Positions 7,754-14,936 of a stretch of 64,000 nucleotides of DNA are shown here, piece after piece; within the stretch, counting starts at the first letter, position 1; each line of letters starts with the position of its first letter. Both the position numbers and the translations under genes were made by a program. Source of the stretch: Anaerolineales bacterium (GTDB lineage Bacteria; Chloroflexota; Anaerolineae; 4572-78; J111). The notes under the pieces are model-generated. The model was not told the origin of the DNA, did not search any database, and worked only from the letters and a program-made list of their open reading frames with translations. The stretch covers positions 1,302,001 through 1,366,000 of the forward strand of contig JABTUW010000003.1 in NCBI GenBank assembly GCA_015075185.1, written 5' to 3'.

Positions 7754-7778
7754 GTTCTTTAAACGACCGCCGACGACT

Positions 7779-7837
7779 GACCGCAGACCGCCGCCAAATT
7801 CAGAAGTGGAAATCGAATCATACGGCGGTCTGCGGTC
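7779..7837. repeat. GC-rich hairpin repeat (GACCGCAGACC family)
   Basis: GACCGCAGACCGCCG at 7779-7793 and its exact complement at 7823-7837 form a 15-bp inverted repeat around a 29-bp A+T-rich centre. It is related to the hairpin at 1759-1796. It separates the leader RNA from the AIR-synthase-like gene and could itself influence readthrough. Confidence 0.7.
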
Positions 7838-7861
7838 TGTGGTCATCTTAGAGAGAGAAAG

Positions 7862-8872
7862 ATGCCAACTTATCCACTGGGAAAATTACCAGCAGCAGAT
7901 TTAGCGCGATTATTAAGCCAATATGCCCCTAACGATCCCCGGCTCCTGATTGGCGGTTCTGTGGGCGAAGATGCGGCCGTAATTGACATGGGGGATCGCT
8001 ATCTGGTGGCCACCACCGACCCGATTACCTTTGCCAGCAGCGAGATTGGCTGGTATGCGGTTAACATCAACGCCAACGATGTCGCCTGCGCTGGGGCTAC
8101 TCCGCGCTGGTTCCTGGCGACGCTGCTTTTGCCGGAAAACAAAAGCACGCCGGAGCTGGTTGAGCAGATTTTTGGGCAAATTAGTTCGGCCTGCGCCGAG
8201 TTGGGCGTGACCCTGGCCGGAGGCCACACCGAAATCACCTACGGCCTTGACCGCCCCATCGTCATCGGCCAGATGCTGGGTGAAGTTGCCCCTGATAAAC
8301 TGGTCACCAATCGCGGGGCGCGGCCAGGCGATGATTTAATTTTGACCAAAGGCATCGCCGTAGAAGCGACGGCGATTATAGCCAAAGAGCGGCGGTCTGA
8401 ACTGCTCAACTATTTTGATGAGTATAGCCTTGATCATTATGCGAATTTTCTCTGCAAGCCAGGGATCAGTGTGGTCAAAGATGCCGCCATAGCGGTAGCT
8501 GTGGGCGGAGTGCATGCCATGCATGATCCAACCGAAGGAGGAGTCGCTACCGGTCTCCATGAGATGGCCCAGGCTTCAGGTGTGGGGCTGGAAATCAGAG
8601 AGGAGGCGCTGCCCTTCCTGCCGGAGACATTGGCCCTGTGCCAGCATTTTGGGCTGGAACCACTGGGCGTAATTGCTTCCGGGGCGTTGCTGATCGCCGC
8701 CGATCCCCGCTTTACCCCCAGAATTGTCAAGGATTTAGCTCAAGCAGGCATCAAAGCCGCTGTTATTGGCCAGGTACAGCCAGCCGAGTGGGGACAGTGG
8801 CTGGTCGGCCCAGCCGGGACCCGCTCCCTGCCAACCTTCGCTCGCGACGAAATTACCCGCTTGTTTGAGTAA
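7862..8872 (+). CDS. AIR synthase-related (HypE/SelD-fold) protein
   Basis: A 336-residue member of the PurM/HypE/SelD/ThiL ATP-binding fold. N-terminal features are GGSVGEDAAVIDMGDRYLVATTDPITF and the dimer strand with VNINANDVACAGATPRW. Further on are GHTEIT and PTEGGVATGLHEMA. Overall similarity is to HypE, but the protein lacks the C-terminal PRIC cysteine motif by which HypE activates the cyanide ligand of hydrogenases, and no hydrogenase genes are nearby. It lacks the reactive Cys/Sec segment of SelD too. I therefore call only the fold. It lies behind a structured leader RNA and converges on the siroheme gene, overlapping it by 20 bp. Confidence 0.8.
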   Translation: MPTYPLGKLPAADLARLLSQYAPNDPRLLIGGSVGEDAAVIDMGDRYLVATTDPITFASSEIGWYAVNINANDVACAGATPRWFLATLLLPENKSTPELVEQIFGQISSACAELGVTLAGGHTEITYGLDRPIVIGQMLGEVAPDKLVTNRGARPGDDLILTKGIAVEATAIIAKERRSELLNYFDEYSLDHYANFLCKPGISVVKDAAIAVAVGGVHAMHDPTEGGVATGLHEMAQASGVGLEIREEALPFLPETLALCQHFGLEPLGVIASGALLIAADPRFTPRIVKDLAQAGIKAAVIGQVQPAEWGQWLVGPAGTRSLPTFARDEITRLFE

Positions 8873-9512
8873 CCGCTTCCGTTTCGTAAAGCGCCAGCAG
8901 CAAATGGACCTTGGCCTCAAACAGGGCACGCTCGCCCTGGCGGAGGAGGGTAATCACGTTGCTGTGGATCAGAGCGTACCAGAAATCGGCCCGGCGCTCT
9001 TGCGGAAGGCGCTCGGCGACAAGGGGGCGAAGCGCCTGGGCATACTCCAGAAATTCGGCATACTCGGGGCCAAAGCCTTTTTCAAGGCGCTGGCGCAGGG
9101 TAGCGGCCAGGGCCGGCGCCGCGCCGCCGGTGCCGATAGCAATGGTTAACTGCCCCTGCCGCAGCACCGAGACAGCGTGGAAGTTGCACTGGGGAATCAC
9201 ATCCATCACGTTGACCAGTTGGCCGTTGGCGCTGCCCTCAGCCCAAATGGCATCGTGGACACTGGGGTCGCCGGTGGCGGCAATGACCAGAAAAGCGTCG
9301 GTCAGGTCGCCGGGTTGGTAGCGCCGGTCCAGCCACTCAATTTTGCCCTCCGCGGCATAGCGGCGGATGGTTTGATGCGCTGCCGGGGCGATAACCCGCA
9401 CCCGCGCCCCCGTTTCTAACAGGCCGGGCAGTTTGCGGGCAATCTCTTTACCTGCGCCGACCAGTACAACCCGTTGATTCTCCAAAACCAGATTAACCGG
9501 ATATGTTTTCAT
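8853..9512 (-). CDS. Precorrin-2 dehydrogenase/sirohydrochlorin ferrochelatase-like protein
   Basis: About 219 residues, equivalent to the N-terminal half of CysG or to Met8p/SirC. It oxidises precorrin-2 to sirohydrochlorin with NAD in siroheme synthesis, the cofactor of sulfite and nitrite reductases. Visible are the Rossmann start VLENQRVVLVGAGKEIARK, then VRVIAPA, ATGDPSVHDAIW and NVMDVIPQCNFHAVSVLRQGQLTIAIGTGGAAPALA, all diagnostic. The usual GGG.VA is here GAGKEIA. The ATG at 9512 is chosen over a TTG one codon upstream. It lies about 100 bp behind cysH on the same strand, which fits a sulfate assimilation unit. It overlaps the convergent AIR-synthase-like gene by 20 bp. Confidence 0.88.
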   Translation of the reverse strand: MKTYPVNLVLENQRVVLVGAGKEIARKLPGLLETGARVRVIAPAAHQTIRRYAAEGKIEWLDRRYQPGDLTDAFLVIAATGDPSVHDAIWAEGSANGQLVNVMDVIPQCNFHAVSVLRQGQLTIAIGTGGAAPALAATLRQRLEKGFGPEYAEFLEYAQALRPLVAERLPQERRADFWYALIHSNVITLLRQGERALFEAKVHLLLALYETEAVTQTSG

Positions 9513-9617
9513 CAAGATTTACTCCAAGTAATAATTTTGATGAGTTACAAAGTTATAAGATAACATGGTAACAAAGTAGCAAAGTAACACTTTTTTCTTT
9601 TGCTACCCTGCTACCTG

Positions 9618-10376
9618 TTAGACACTGTAGTGGATGCCGCACTCGACTTTGCCACGGCCCTGCCAACGACCGGCACGCTCATCGGCGGGATCGCTCGTGG
9701 GGCGAGTACAGTGGGTACAGCCAATGCTGCCATAGCCCAGATCGTGGAGGTGGTTGTAGGGTACGTCATTTTCCAGCAAGTAGCTCCAGACCTGGCCTCG
9801 GGTCCAGTTGGCCAAAGGATTAATTTTGACCAAATTGTGCTTGGCGTCCCAGGCCAGCAGGGGCAAATCGGTGCGGGTGGAGGCTTGATCGCGGCGCAGG
9901 CCGGTCAGCCAGGCCTCATAGCCCTGCAACACTTCGGCCAGAGGCATGACTTTGCGCAAATGGCAGCACAAATCGGGGTTTACCTGCCAGAGCTGGGGCT
10001 GGTAGAGCTGCGCCTGAACGGCCGGGGTAAGCGTAGATTTACGAATCTCCAATTGGATCGGGTAGCGCCGCTGGACGCGTTCACGGAGGGCATAAGTTTC
10101 TTCAAATAGAAAGTCCGTATCAACCGTGATGACTTTGACCCCAGGGTTTAACTTGGCTAAATGATCCAGAACGACCATCCCGGTCGGTCCAAAGCTGGTG
10201 ACGAGGGCTACTTTGGAACCAAAGGTGACCAGGCTCCAGGCCAGCAAATCGTTGAGCGGGCGCTCGGCGAAATAGTGGTTAATTTCGCTAAAATCGGTTT
10301 CGGCGCTAAAGGGCGACGCGGACAAGAGGGTTATGTTTCCCTGGGTGAGATGAGTTGCTGAGTCGGGACCTATCAT
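9618..10376 (-). CDS. cysH: Adenylyl-sulfate (APS/PAPS) reductase
   Basis: Reduces activated sulfate to sulfite with thioredoxin or glutaredoxin. The adenine nucleotide alpha hydrolase-like fold begins at VALVTSFGPTGMVVLDHL and has the family segment VDTDFLFEETYALRERV. Two cysteine pairs, CC in DLCCHLRK and CTHC in GSIGCTHCTRP, mark the [4Fe-4S] APS-reductase type, and the catalytic Cys lies in ECGIHY at the C-terminus. I chose the ATG at 10376, preceded by GGAGGT; a TTG at 10394 lies within that site. Upstream on the same strand are a Cys-rich leader peptide and an intrinsic terminator, so cysteine-sensing attenuation is likely. The siroheme gene follows. Confidence 0.93.
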   Translation of the reverse strand: MIGPDSATHLTQGNITLLSASPFSAETDFSEINHYFAERPLNDLLAWSLVTFGSKVALVTSFGPTGMVVLDHLAKLNPGVKVITVDTDFLFEETYALRERVQRRYPIQLEIRKSTLTPAVQAQLYQPQLWQVNPDLCCHLRKVMPLAEVLQGYEAWLTGLRRDQASTRTDLPLLAWDAKHNLVKINPLANWTRGQVWSYLLENDVPYNHLHDLGYGSIGCTHCTRPTSDPADERAGRWQGRGKVECGIHYSV

Positions 10377-10428
10377 GAGCAGCTTTACCTCCAAGTTTCA
10401 AGAAATGTATATCCCAAAAATCGGACAA

Positions 10429-10458
10429 TAAAAAAGCCCACCGATGACTCGATGGGCT
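10429..10458 (-). terminator. Intrinsic terminator/attenuator before cysH
   Basis: On the minus strand AGCCCATCGA pairs with TCGGTGGGCT, followed by TTTTTTATTG. It lies between the Cys-rich leader ORF (stop at 10494) and cysH (start at 10376). In that position it would stop transcription before cysH unless an alternative structure forms. Confidence 0.8.
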
Positions 10459-10493
10459 GAGGTATGGCACAAATTGGCTAAGGTAAGAAATGG

Positions 10494-10616
10494 TTAAACC
10501 CGGCGCTCCGTCGAGTGACTTGATCCCGCTAAACAACAAAAACAGGCCTGACAACAGGTGTTGCCGGCGGCTGGACAAACAGCAAATTGGACAGAAAGCA
10601 GGTTAGCGATTACCAT
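10494..10616 (-). CDS. Cys-rich leader peptide of the cysH operon
   Basis: A 40-codon ORF on the minus strand starts with ATG at 10616, with AAAGG about 7 bp upstream, and stops with TAA at 10494. The centre of the peptide reads NTCCQACFCCL, five Cys codons (all TGT) within eight residues, and a sixth Cys lies further upstream. It is followed by an intrinsic terminator and then cysH. This is the arrangement of amino acid attenuation: shortage of Cys-tRNA would stall the ribosome and change folding of the RNA. Polycysteine leader ORFs are known before sulfur genes in mycobacteria. No similar protein is expected in databases because of its size. Confidence 0.7.
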   Translation of the reverse strand: MVIANLLSVQFAVCPAAGNTCCQACFCCLAGSSHSTERRV

Positions 10617-10641
10617 ATCAAACCTTTAATATTGCTGGCAA

Positions 10642-10669
10642 ATTATAAGAAAGATTCCAGATCTGGCAA
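10642..10669 (-). promoter_or_regulatory. Promoter of the cysH leader with palindrome in the spacer
   Basis: On the minus strand TTGCCA (10669-10664) and TATAAT (10647-10642) are 16 bp apart, about 26 bp before the leader ATG. The spacer contains the perfect palindrome CCAGATCTGG (10657-10666). A direct repeat TGGCAAATTA occurs at 10636-10645 and 10664-10673. Either could bind a regulator acting on this promoter and on the divergent HAD gene. Confidence 0.6.
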
Positions 10670-10691
10670 ATTAAAACGAGGGGGAAAATCC

Positions 10692-11312
10692 ATGATCAAA
10701 ACCATTATCTTTGATCTGTCCGAAGTTCTTATTTCCGGTCTGGTTGGAATTGAGCTTTCGTTAGCCCAAAGGTTGCAGTTACCGGCAGAAGAGATTCTGG
10801 CAGCTTTTGGCGGCGAGCCCCTTAAGGCCCTTTGCTGTGGTGAGCTGACCGAAGATGAGTACTTGGGCCAAGTTTTGCAGGCACAACAATGGCCCCTGGC
10901 GCCAGCCGAGCTAAAGCAGCTCATTCGCCAAAATTTCCACTATCAAATTCCAGGAACCGCGCCCCTGCTGACAACCCTGACCAGCCGTTATGACCTGATC
11001 TTGTTATCCGACCACGCCCAGGAGTGGATCACCTATATTCGGGCCGTTCACCCAACCCTGACCCTGTTTAAGGCCATTTTCTTTTCCTTTGAGTTGGGAC
11101 AAACCAAGAAAAATCCGGCGACCTTTCAGCAAGTGCTCGCTCGAATAGGCCGGCGGGCCGAAGAATGTATATTTATTGATGACAGTCTTACCAATATCAA
11201 GGCAGCCGAAGCGGTGGGCATTGCCGGAATTCAGTTCCAGTCTGCCGCACAACTCCAGCAAGAGCTAAATAAGAGAGGAATACTCAATCATGGATTTAGA
11301 ACTCAAGGATAA
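10692..11312 (+). CDS. HAD-family hydrolase (YihX-like)
   Basis: About 206 residues. It starts MIKTIIFDLSEVLI, the HAD motif I in which the second Asp is replaced by Ser; the YihX-like branch similarly has FDLGGVL. Motif II is ILLSDHA, the motif III Lys lies in GQTKKNPATFQQVLARIG, and motif IV is CIFIDDSLTNIKAAEAVGI. A phosphatase acting on a small phosphometabolite is likely, though the altered motif I may lower activity. The ATG at 10692 follows GAGGGGGAAAA; the frame upstream to 10587 runs into the cysH promoter. Its last 23 bp overlap the SDR gene, so the two are co-transcribed. Confidence 0.85.
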   Translation: MIKTIIFDLSEVLISGLVGIELSLAQRLQLPAEEILAAFGGEPLKALCCGELTEDEYLGQVLQAQQWPLAPAELKQLIRQNFHYQIPGTAPLLTTLTSRYDLILLSDHAQEWITYIRAVHPTLTLFKAIFFSFELGQTKKNPATFQQVLARIGRRAEECIFIDDSLTNIKAAEAVGIAGIQFQSAAQLQQELNKRGILNHGFRTQG

Positions 11313-12084
11313 AGTTGCGGTCATTACGGGCGGCAATGTCGGGATTGGCCTGGCTATTGCCCGGGGCCTGGCTCAAGAAAAAGTAAATGTGGTCCTGTGC
11401 GCTCGCAGTGAGGCCACTACCGTTGAGCAGGCGCAGCAGATCGAGCAAGCCTACGGCGTCAGAGCAATGGGCCTACGCTGCGATGTTACCCGCCCGACTG
11501 ATGTGGAGGCGGTGGCCACCACCGTCGAGCAAACCTTCGGCGGGGCCGATATCCTCATCAACAATGCCGGCGAAGGAACCAATGAAACAATCATGACCGC
11601 CCCCGACGACAAGTGGCAGTATTACTGGGACCTGCACGTGATGGCGACGATTCGCTTCTCCCGGGCCTTGGTCCCGGCCATGCGCCGCCGCAGGGGCGGA
11701 GTCATTCTCAACAATGCCTCCATCTGCGCCAAACAGCCGTTGGGTCATGAGCCGATTTACAACGTGACCAAGGCAGCTCTAATGATGCTCTCCAAATGCC
11801 TGGCCGATGAATTGATCGGGGACAATATCCGGGTCAACTGTATCAACCCCGGCTTGATCATGACGGCGGGCTGGACTGAAGCCGCCAAAAATATCACGGC
11901 GGGGACCGGCGGGGATTGGCAAGCCTACCTGGAGCAGGTCGCCAGGGAGAAAGCGCCGATTGGCCGCTTTGCCACGCCAGAGGAGTTGGCCGATTTCTTT
12001 GTCTTTCTCTGCTCCCCACGGGCGAGTTATTGTGTCGGTTCAACCTATTACGTGGACGGCGGCTGGCTTAACGTGGCGGCCTGA
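11290..12084 (+). CDS. Short-chain dehydrogenase/reductase
   Basis: A 264-residue classical SDR. The NAD(P)-binding motif is TGGNVGIG, the NNAG motif follows ADILI, and the catalytic residues are the Ser in ILNNASIC and the Tyr/Lys of YNVTK. The cofactor segment CARSE after the second strand suggests NADP(H). The C-terminal part ends YCVGSTYYVDGGW, typical for these enzymes. Substrate is unknown. It overlaps the preceding HAD gene by 23 bp, with AAGAGAGG before its ATG. It converges on the FIST gene 7 bp away. Confidence 0.9.
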   Translation: MDLELKDKVAVITGGNVGIGLAIARGLAQEKVNVVLCARSEATTVEQAQQIEQAYGVRAMGLRCDVTRPTDVEAVATTVEQTFGGADILINNAGEGTNETIMTAPDDKWQYYWDLHVMATIRFSRALVPAMRRRRGGVILNNASICAKQPLGHEPIYNVTKAALMMLSKCLADELIGDNIRVNCINPGLIMTAGWTEAAKNITAGTGGDWQAYLEQVAREKAPIGRFATPEELADFFVFLCSPRASYCVGSTYYVDGGWLNVAA

Positions 12085-12091
12085 TCTGTTG

Positions 12092-13294
12092 TTACTCTAT
12101 CCTCCCTTCTTCTTTACTTGGGCGAAAAAGGGCCAGGCTGGCCGTGTGGCCGTGCAGGAAATTTTTGTTGCCAATTGGCCCAATTTCACCCGCACAGAAG
12201 AAGCCGGCCAGATCAATCCCACCGACGACTTTTTGAATAATGCTGATGTCGCCATTGGGATGATCGTATAGACGGGTGCCCCGGCCATTGCAGGAGAAGA
12301 GAAAGCCGCCGCAGGGCGGGTCAAACAATAATTGGGGGGCAAGCATCATCTCCAAATCCTCCTCGGCGGTCGTCGCGTCGCGCAGGTGGAATTGAACCGT
12401 CTCCCTTTCGTCAATGTAGTCGCCGACCACCATGACCCCGCTTTCCTGGTCCAGGCCCATCACTCCCCGAATCAAAAAGTCGCCCCGGCCTAGAGCCTCT
12501 CGTTCGGCGCTGACAGCCCGGCCAATGAAGAGACCGTTATGGAGCAGCGCCCGGTCGTCCGGAGTCAGGTTGACTACCAGGTCTTGAATTCGGGCCAGCG
12601 GTGGCTGCCCTTCCAGGCTAAAGATGACATTCTCGCGGGCACTGGTCACAGTGAAAGGCTGACCAACCGGCCGGCAGCCTTGCGAAACAATGAGGTCAAC
12701 CTCAAAGGCGCCAGCAAAAGCCACGCCGACAGCGCCGTTGTTGAGCACCCGGTCATTAAAAATGAGCGCATTCCCCCCTGCCCGCTGCGAACCGCTGGCC
12801 ATGCCGCCAACGATGGGCAAATCAGGGTAGTAAGCGTTAAACGCTTCCAGGACGGCATCCATCGGCGTGGTGAACGGATCGGCCAGCAGCATAAAAAGTT
12901 TGGTCTCCGGCGGGGCGCTAACCATCTGGCGCAGCAGCGTTTCCTCGTTCAACGTCCTGCGCCAATCCATAGATTGAAGGGCAAAGGGGGAGATTTCCAC
13001 GCCTGGCAGGCGGGCCGCCACCAGGGTGATTGCCGCTTCACGCTCGATTTCCTGGTCCGGCCCAATAACACCTTCGGCGGTGCAGCCGAGGAGCACCCGC
13101 GGGCTTAACTCGGCTTGCAGCCGGCCGGCCAGCTCCGCCGCCACCAGCCGAAAGTGGGGAGAGAGAAAGACCAGGGCAAAGTCAAGGGGACAGCCCGCTA
13201 ATTGGGCCTTGATTTGGTCAGTTAACTGCTGGCCGGCCTGCTCAACCTCACGCTGCGTGGTAATCGCCGAAGCAAAAAGCATTTGATTTTCCAT
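12092..13294 (-). CDS. FIST N/FIST C domain protein
   Basis: A 400-residue protein with the FIST_N layout (FALVFLSPHF, VLLGCTAEGVIG, PIVGGMASGSQRAGG, FNDRVLNNGAVGVAFAG) and a FIST_C domain, where the end reads GGFLFSCNGRG and IDLAGFFCAGEIGPIG. FIST domains are predicted small-ligand sensors, perhaps for amino acids, usually in signalling proteins; here the domain stands alone. It begins 9 bp behind the ferredoxin-flavin oxidoreductase gene on the same strand, so the two are very likely one operon. GAGGTG precedes the ATG. Confidence 0.85.
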   Translation of the reverse strand: MENQMLFASAITTQREVEQAGQQLTDQIKAQLAGCPLDFALVFLSPHFRLVAAELAGRLQAELSPRVLLGCTAEGVIGPDQEIEREAAITLVAARLPGVEISPFALQSMDWRRTLNEETLLRQMVSAPPETKLFMLLADPFTTPMDAVLEAFNAYYPDLPIVGGMASGSQRAGGNALIFNDRVLNNGAVGVAFAGAFEVDLIVSQGCRPVGQPFTVTSARENVIFSLEGQPPLARIQDLVVNLTPDDRALLHNGLFIGRAVSAEREALGRGDFLIRGVMGLDQESGVMVVGDYIDERETVQFHLRDATTAEEDLEMMLAPQLLFDPPCGGFLFSCNGRGTRLYDHPNGDISIIQKVVGGIDLAGFFCAGEIGPIGNKNFLHGHTASLALFRPSKEEGRIE

Positions 13295-13303
13295 GATGAC
13301 ACC

Positions 13304-14848
13304 TCATCTGTCTAAATAATCCAACAACCGCCGCACGCCGAAGGGGATCAAATCGCCGGCCACGCCGGATCCTCGCAAGTCCATGCCAACCAGAAAGCAG
13401 TTTTGAATCGGCGTGGCCGGATCGAGCCGGCCGTCTCCGGTCTGGCCGAAAGTCTGGCCGGACTCGGTACCGGGCCATGCCCCGGTGAAAAACATGGGCA
13501 CGGTCCACTCGATGACCTCATCAAAGCGGGGGAACAGGTCGCGCAGGTCGGCCAGGGCCAGTTCGAGTTCGGCGGTGCGGTCCACGCCATAGGTCGGAAA
13601 AAAGGCGTCGAACAGGTGCAGCCCGTTTTTGGAAAGATTGGGGTCCAGCAGCGTCGGCGAGAAGATTCCGACCACTCGACGGCAGCAGGGGGTCATGGTG
13701 ATGGGGGCGTCGGTAAAGAGCGGTTCACGGGTCGCGCCAAAGAGGGCGGCGCACTCGACCGCTTTGAGAGTGGTGAGTCGGGCCAGGTAGTCGGGCGGCA
13801 GGTTGTCCGCACCGACCAGTTGAATGAAACGGCTGGGGCCGCCATTATGGATGACGATTTGGCTGTGGACCTCTCGCCCATCCGCCAATCTAATCCCTCG
13901 TACTGACCCTCCCCCAACCCCTCCCTGGGAGGGAGGGGAGATTAAGATTTGAGCCACCGGCGAGCGGACGAAGAGTTCACCCCCGGCTTGGCGCAAGGTT
14001 TTAGTGAGTGCTCTAATGATCGCCCGGACGCCGCCGACGGGCATGGCGAAATCCTGGCCGGCTTCGCGGCCAGCCAACGTGATTTCAATGTACTCGCTGG
14101 CGGGCATGGCTTTGCTGCTGAGACCGGAAGCCGTGGCGGCAATGGCCTCCACGGCGGCAAACAGGTCGGGGTCGCTGCTGAATTGGGCGATGTAATCGGC
14201 GGTGGAGATTTGATCAAGAGAGGAAGAGGCGAGGAGGCGAGGAGGCGAGTCGTTGCGTCCTCGTCTCTCCATCTCCTCGCGGCCTTTGAGCACAGCCTTC
14301 AACCAGGCTTTGCGAGAAGCGGGGGCGAGCAGGTCGAACAGGCTGGCGGCGTGACGACCATCGGGGAAGCGGAGGGTGTATTGTTCGGTCAGGCCCACGT
14401 CGGCGATAGAGGTGTATTCTAACTCGATGCCCAGGCCGGCCAAGAAGCGGCCAATGTGGCTCTTGGGGCCGAGGTTGGTCCAGGCCCCGGTTGTTACAGC
14501 AGCGCCTTTGTAATCAAGCTCAGTGTAGCGCCCGCCGGGAAACCCCAGCTTTTCAAAGACCGCCACCGAGCGGCCCGCCTGAGCAAGAGCCGCGCCGGCC
14601 ATCAAGCCGCCGATACCGCTGCCAATGATGACCACATCATAGGAGTTTTTTAGACGGGGCCGGTAGGCTTTCAGAGGAAATTCAGGTTCGGGCACAAAGC
14701 AATCGCTGGGACAGGCATAGACGCACAGATTGCAGTCAGTACACTTATCCGGGATAACTTCGGCCCAACCGTTGCTTTTCAACGCATCGTAAGGGCAGAC
14801 CAGCACGCAGTAGCCGCAGCCGGTGCAGCGATCTTTGAGGAGTTGCAT
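13304..14848 (-). CDS. Ferredoxin-fused FAD oxidoreductase (phytoene desaturase-like)
   Basis: About 514 residues. The N-terminus carries two [4Fe-4S] motifs, CTGCGYCVLVCP and CTDCNLCVYACP. After residue 70 comes a Rossmann FAD site, VVIIGSGIGGLMAGAALA, with VFEKLGFPGGRYTE, as in the phytoene desaturase/CrtI-like and carotenoid isomerase superfamily. The C-terminus has the flavin-binding end FLVGMDLRGSGVAGD. The fused ferredoxin is unusual for carotenoid enzymes and suggests a redox reaction linked to ferredoxin. Two in-frame repeat insertions are visible: near 14217-14285 and near 13906-13942, where PPSQGGVGGG is encoded by a CCCTCCC-rich palindrome. The FIST gene follows after 9 bp. No other carotenoid genes are nearby. 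Confidence 0.8.
   Translation of the reverse strand: MQLLKDRCTGCGYCVLVCPYDALKSNGWAEVIPDKCTDCNLCVYACPSDCFVPEPEFPLKAYRPRLKNSYDVVIIGSGIGGLMAGAALAQAGRSVAVFEKLGFPGGRYTELDYKGAAVTTGAWTNLGPKSHIGRFLAGLGIELEYTSIADVGLTEQYTLRFPDGRHAASLFDLLAPASRKAWLKAVLKGREEMERRGRNDSPPRLLASSSLDQISTADYIAQFSSDPDLFAAVEAIAATASGLSSKAMPASEYIEITLAGREAGQDFAMPVGGVRAIIRALTKTLRQAGGELFVRSPVAQILISPPSQGGVGGGSVRGIRLADGREVHSQIVIHNGGPSRFIQLVGADNLPPDYLARLTTLKAVECAALFGATREPLFTDAPITMTPCCRRVVGIFSPTLLDPNLSKNGLHLFDAFFPTYGVDRTAELELALADLRDLFPRFDEVIEWTVPMFFTGAWPGTESGQTFGQTGDGRLDPATPIQNCFLVGMDLRGSGVAGDLIPFGVRRLLDYLDR
14217..14285. repeat. GA/CT-rich repeat inserted in the flavin oxidoreductase gene
   Basis: Three tandem GGCGAGGA-type units (about 14226-14250) are followed by CCTCGTCTCTCCATCTCCTCG. 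This is the same family as the insert in mutL. It encodes a Ser/Pro/Leu-rich loop in frame. In both this gene and mutL the minus strand encodes LLASS or FLASS from the same repeat words. Confidence 0.65.
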
Positions 14849-14880
14849 CAATACCCCGCTTATGTGAAACTATCGCCTTA

Positions 14881-14936
14881 CGTGTTGCGTGGTGCGTGGT
14901 GCGTAGTACTAACGGAAGACGCACCACGTACTACGT
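14881..14936. repeat. Hairpin repeat between the oxidoreductase and nfo genes
   Basis: CGTAGTAC and GTACTACG face each other at 14902-14909 and 14928-14935. The word GCGTGGTGCGT upstream has its complement in ACGCACCACG. The sequence is a short text-like repeat of the type found between many genes here. Its last bases overlap the end of nfo. Confidence 0.55.

Noticed and set aside
7622..7846. 74-codon minus-strand frame across the leader RNA
   Set aside because: It runs through three hairpins and a repeat, with no ribosome-binding site. The structure explains the open frame.
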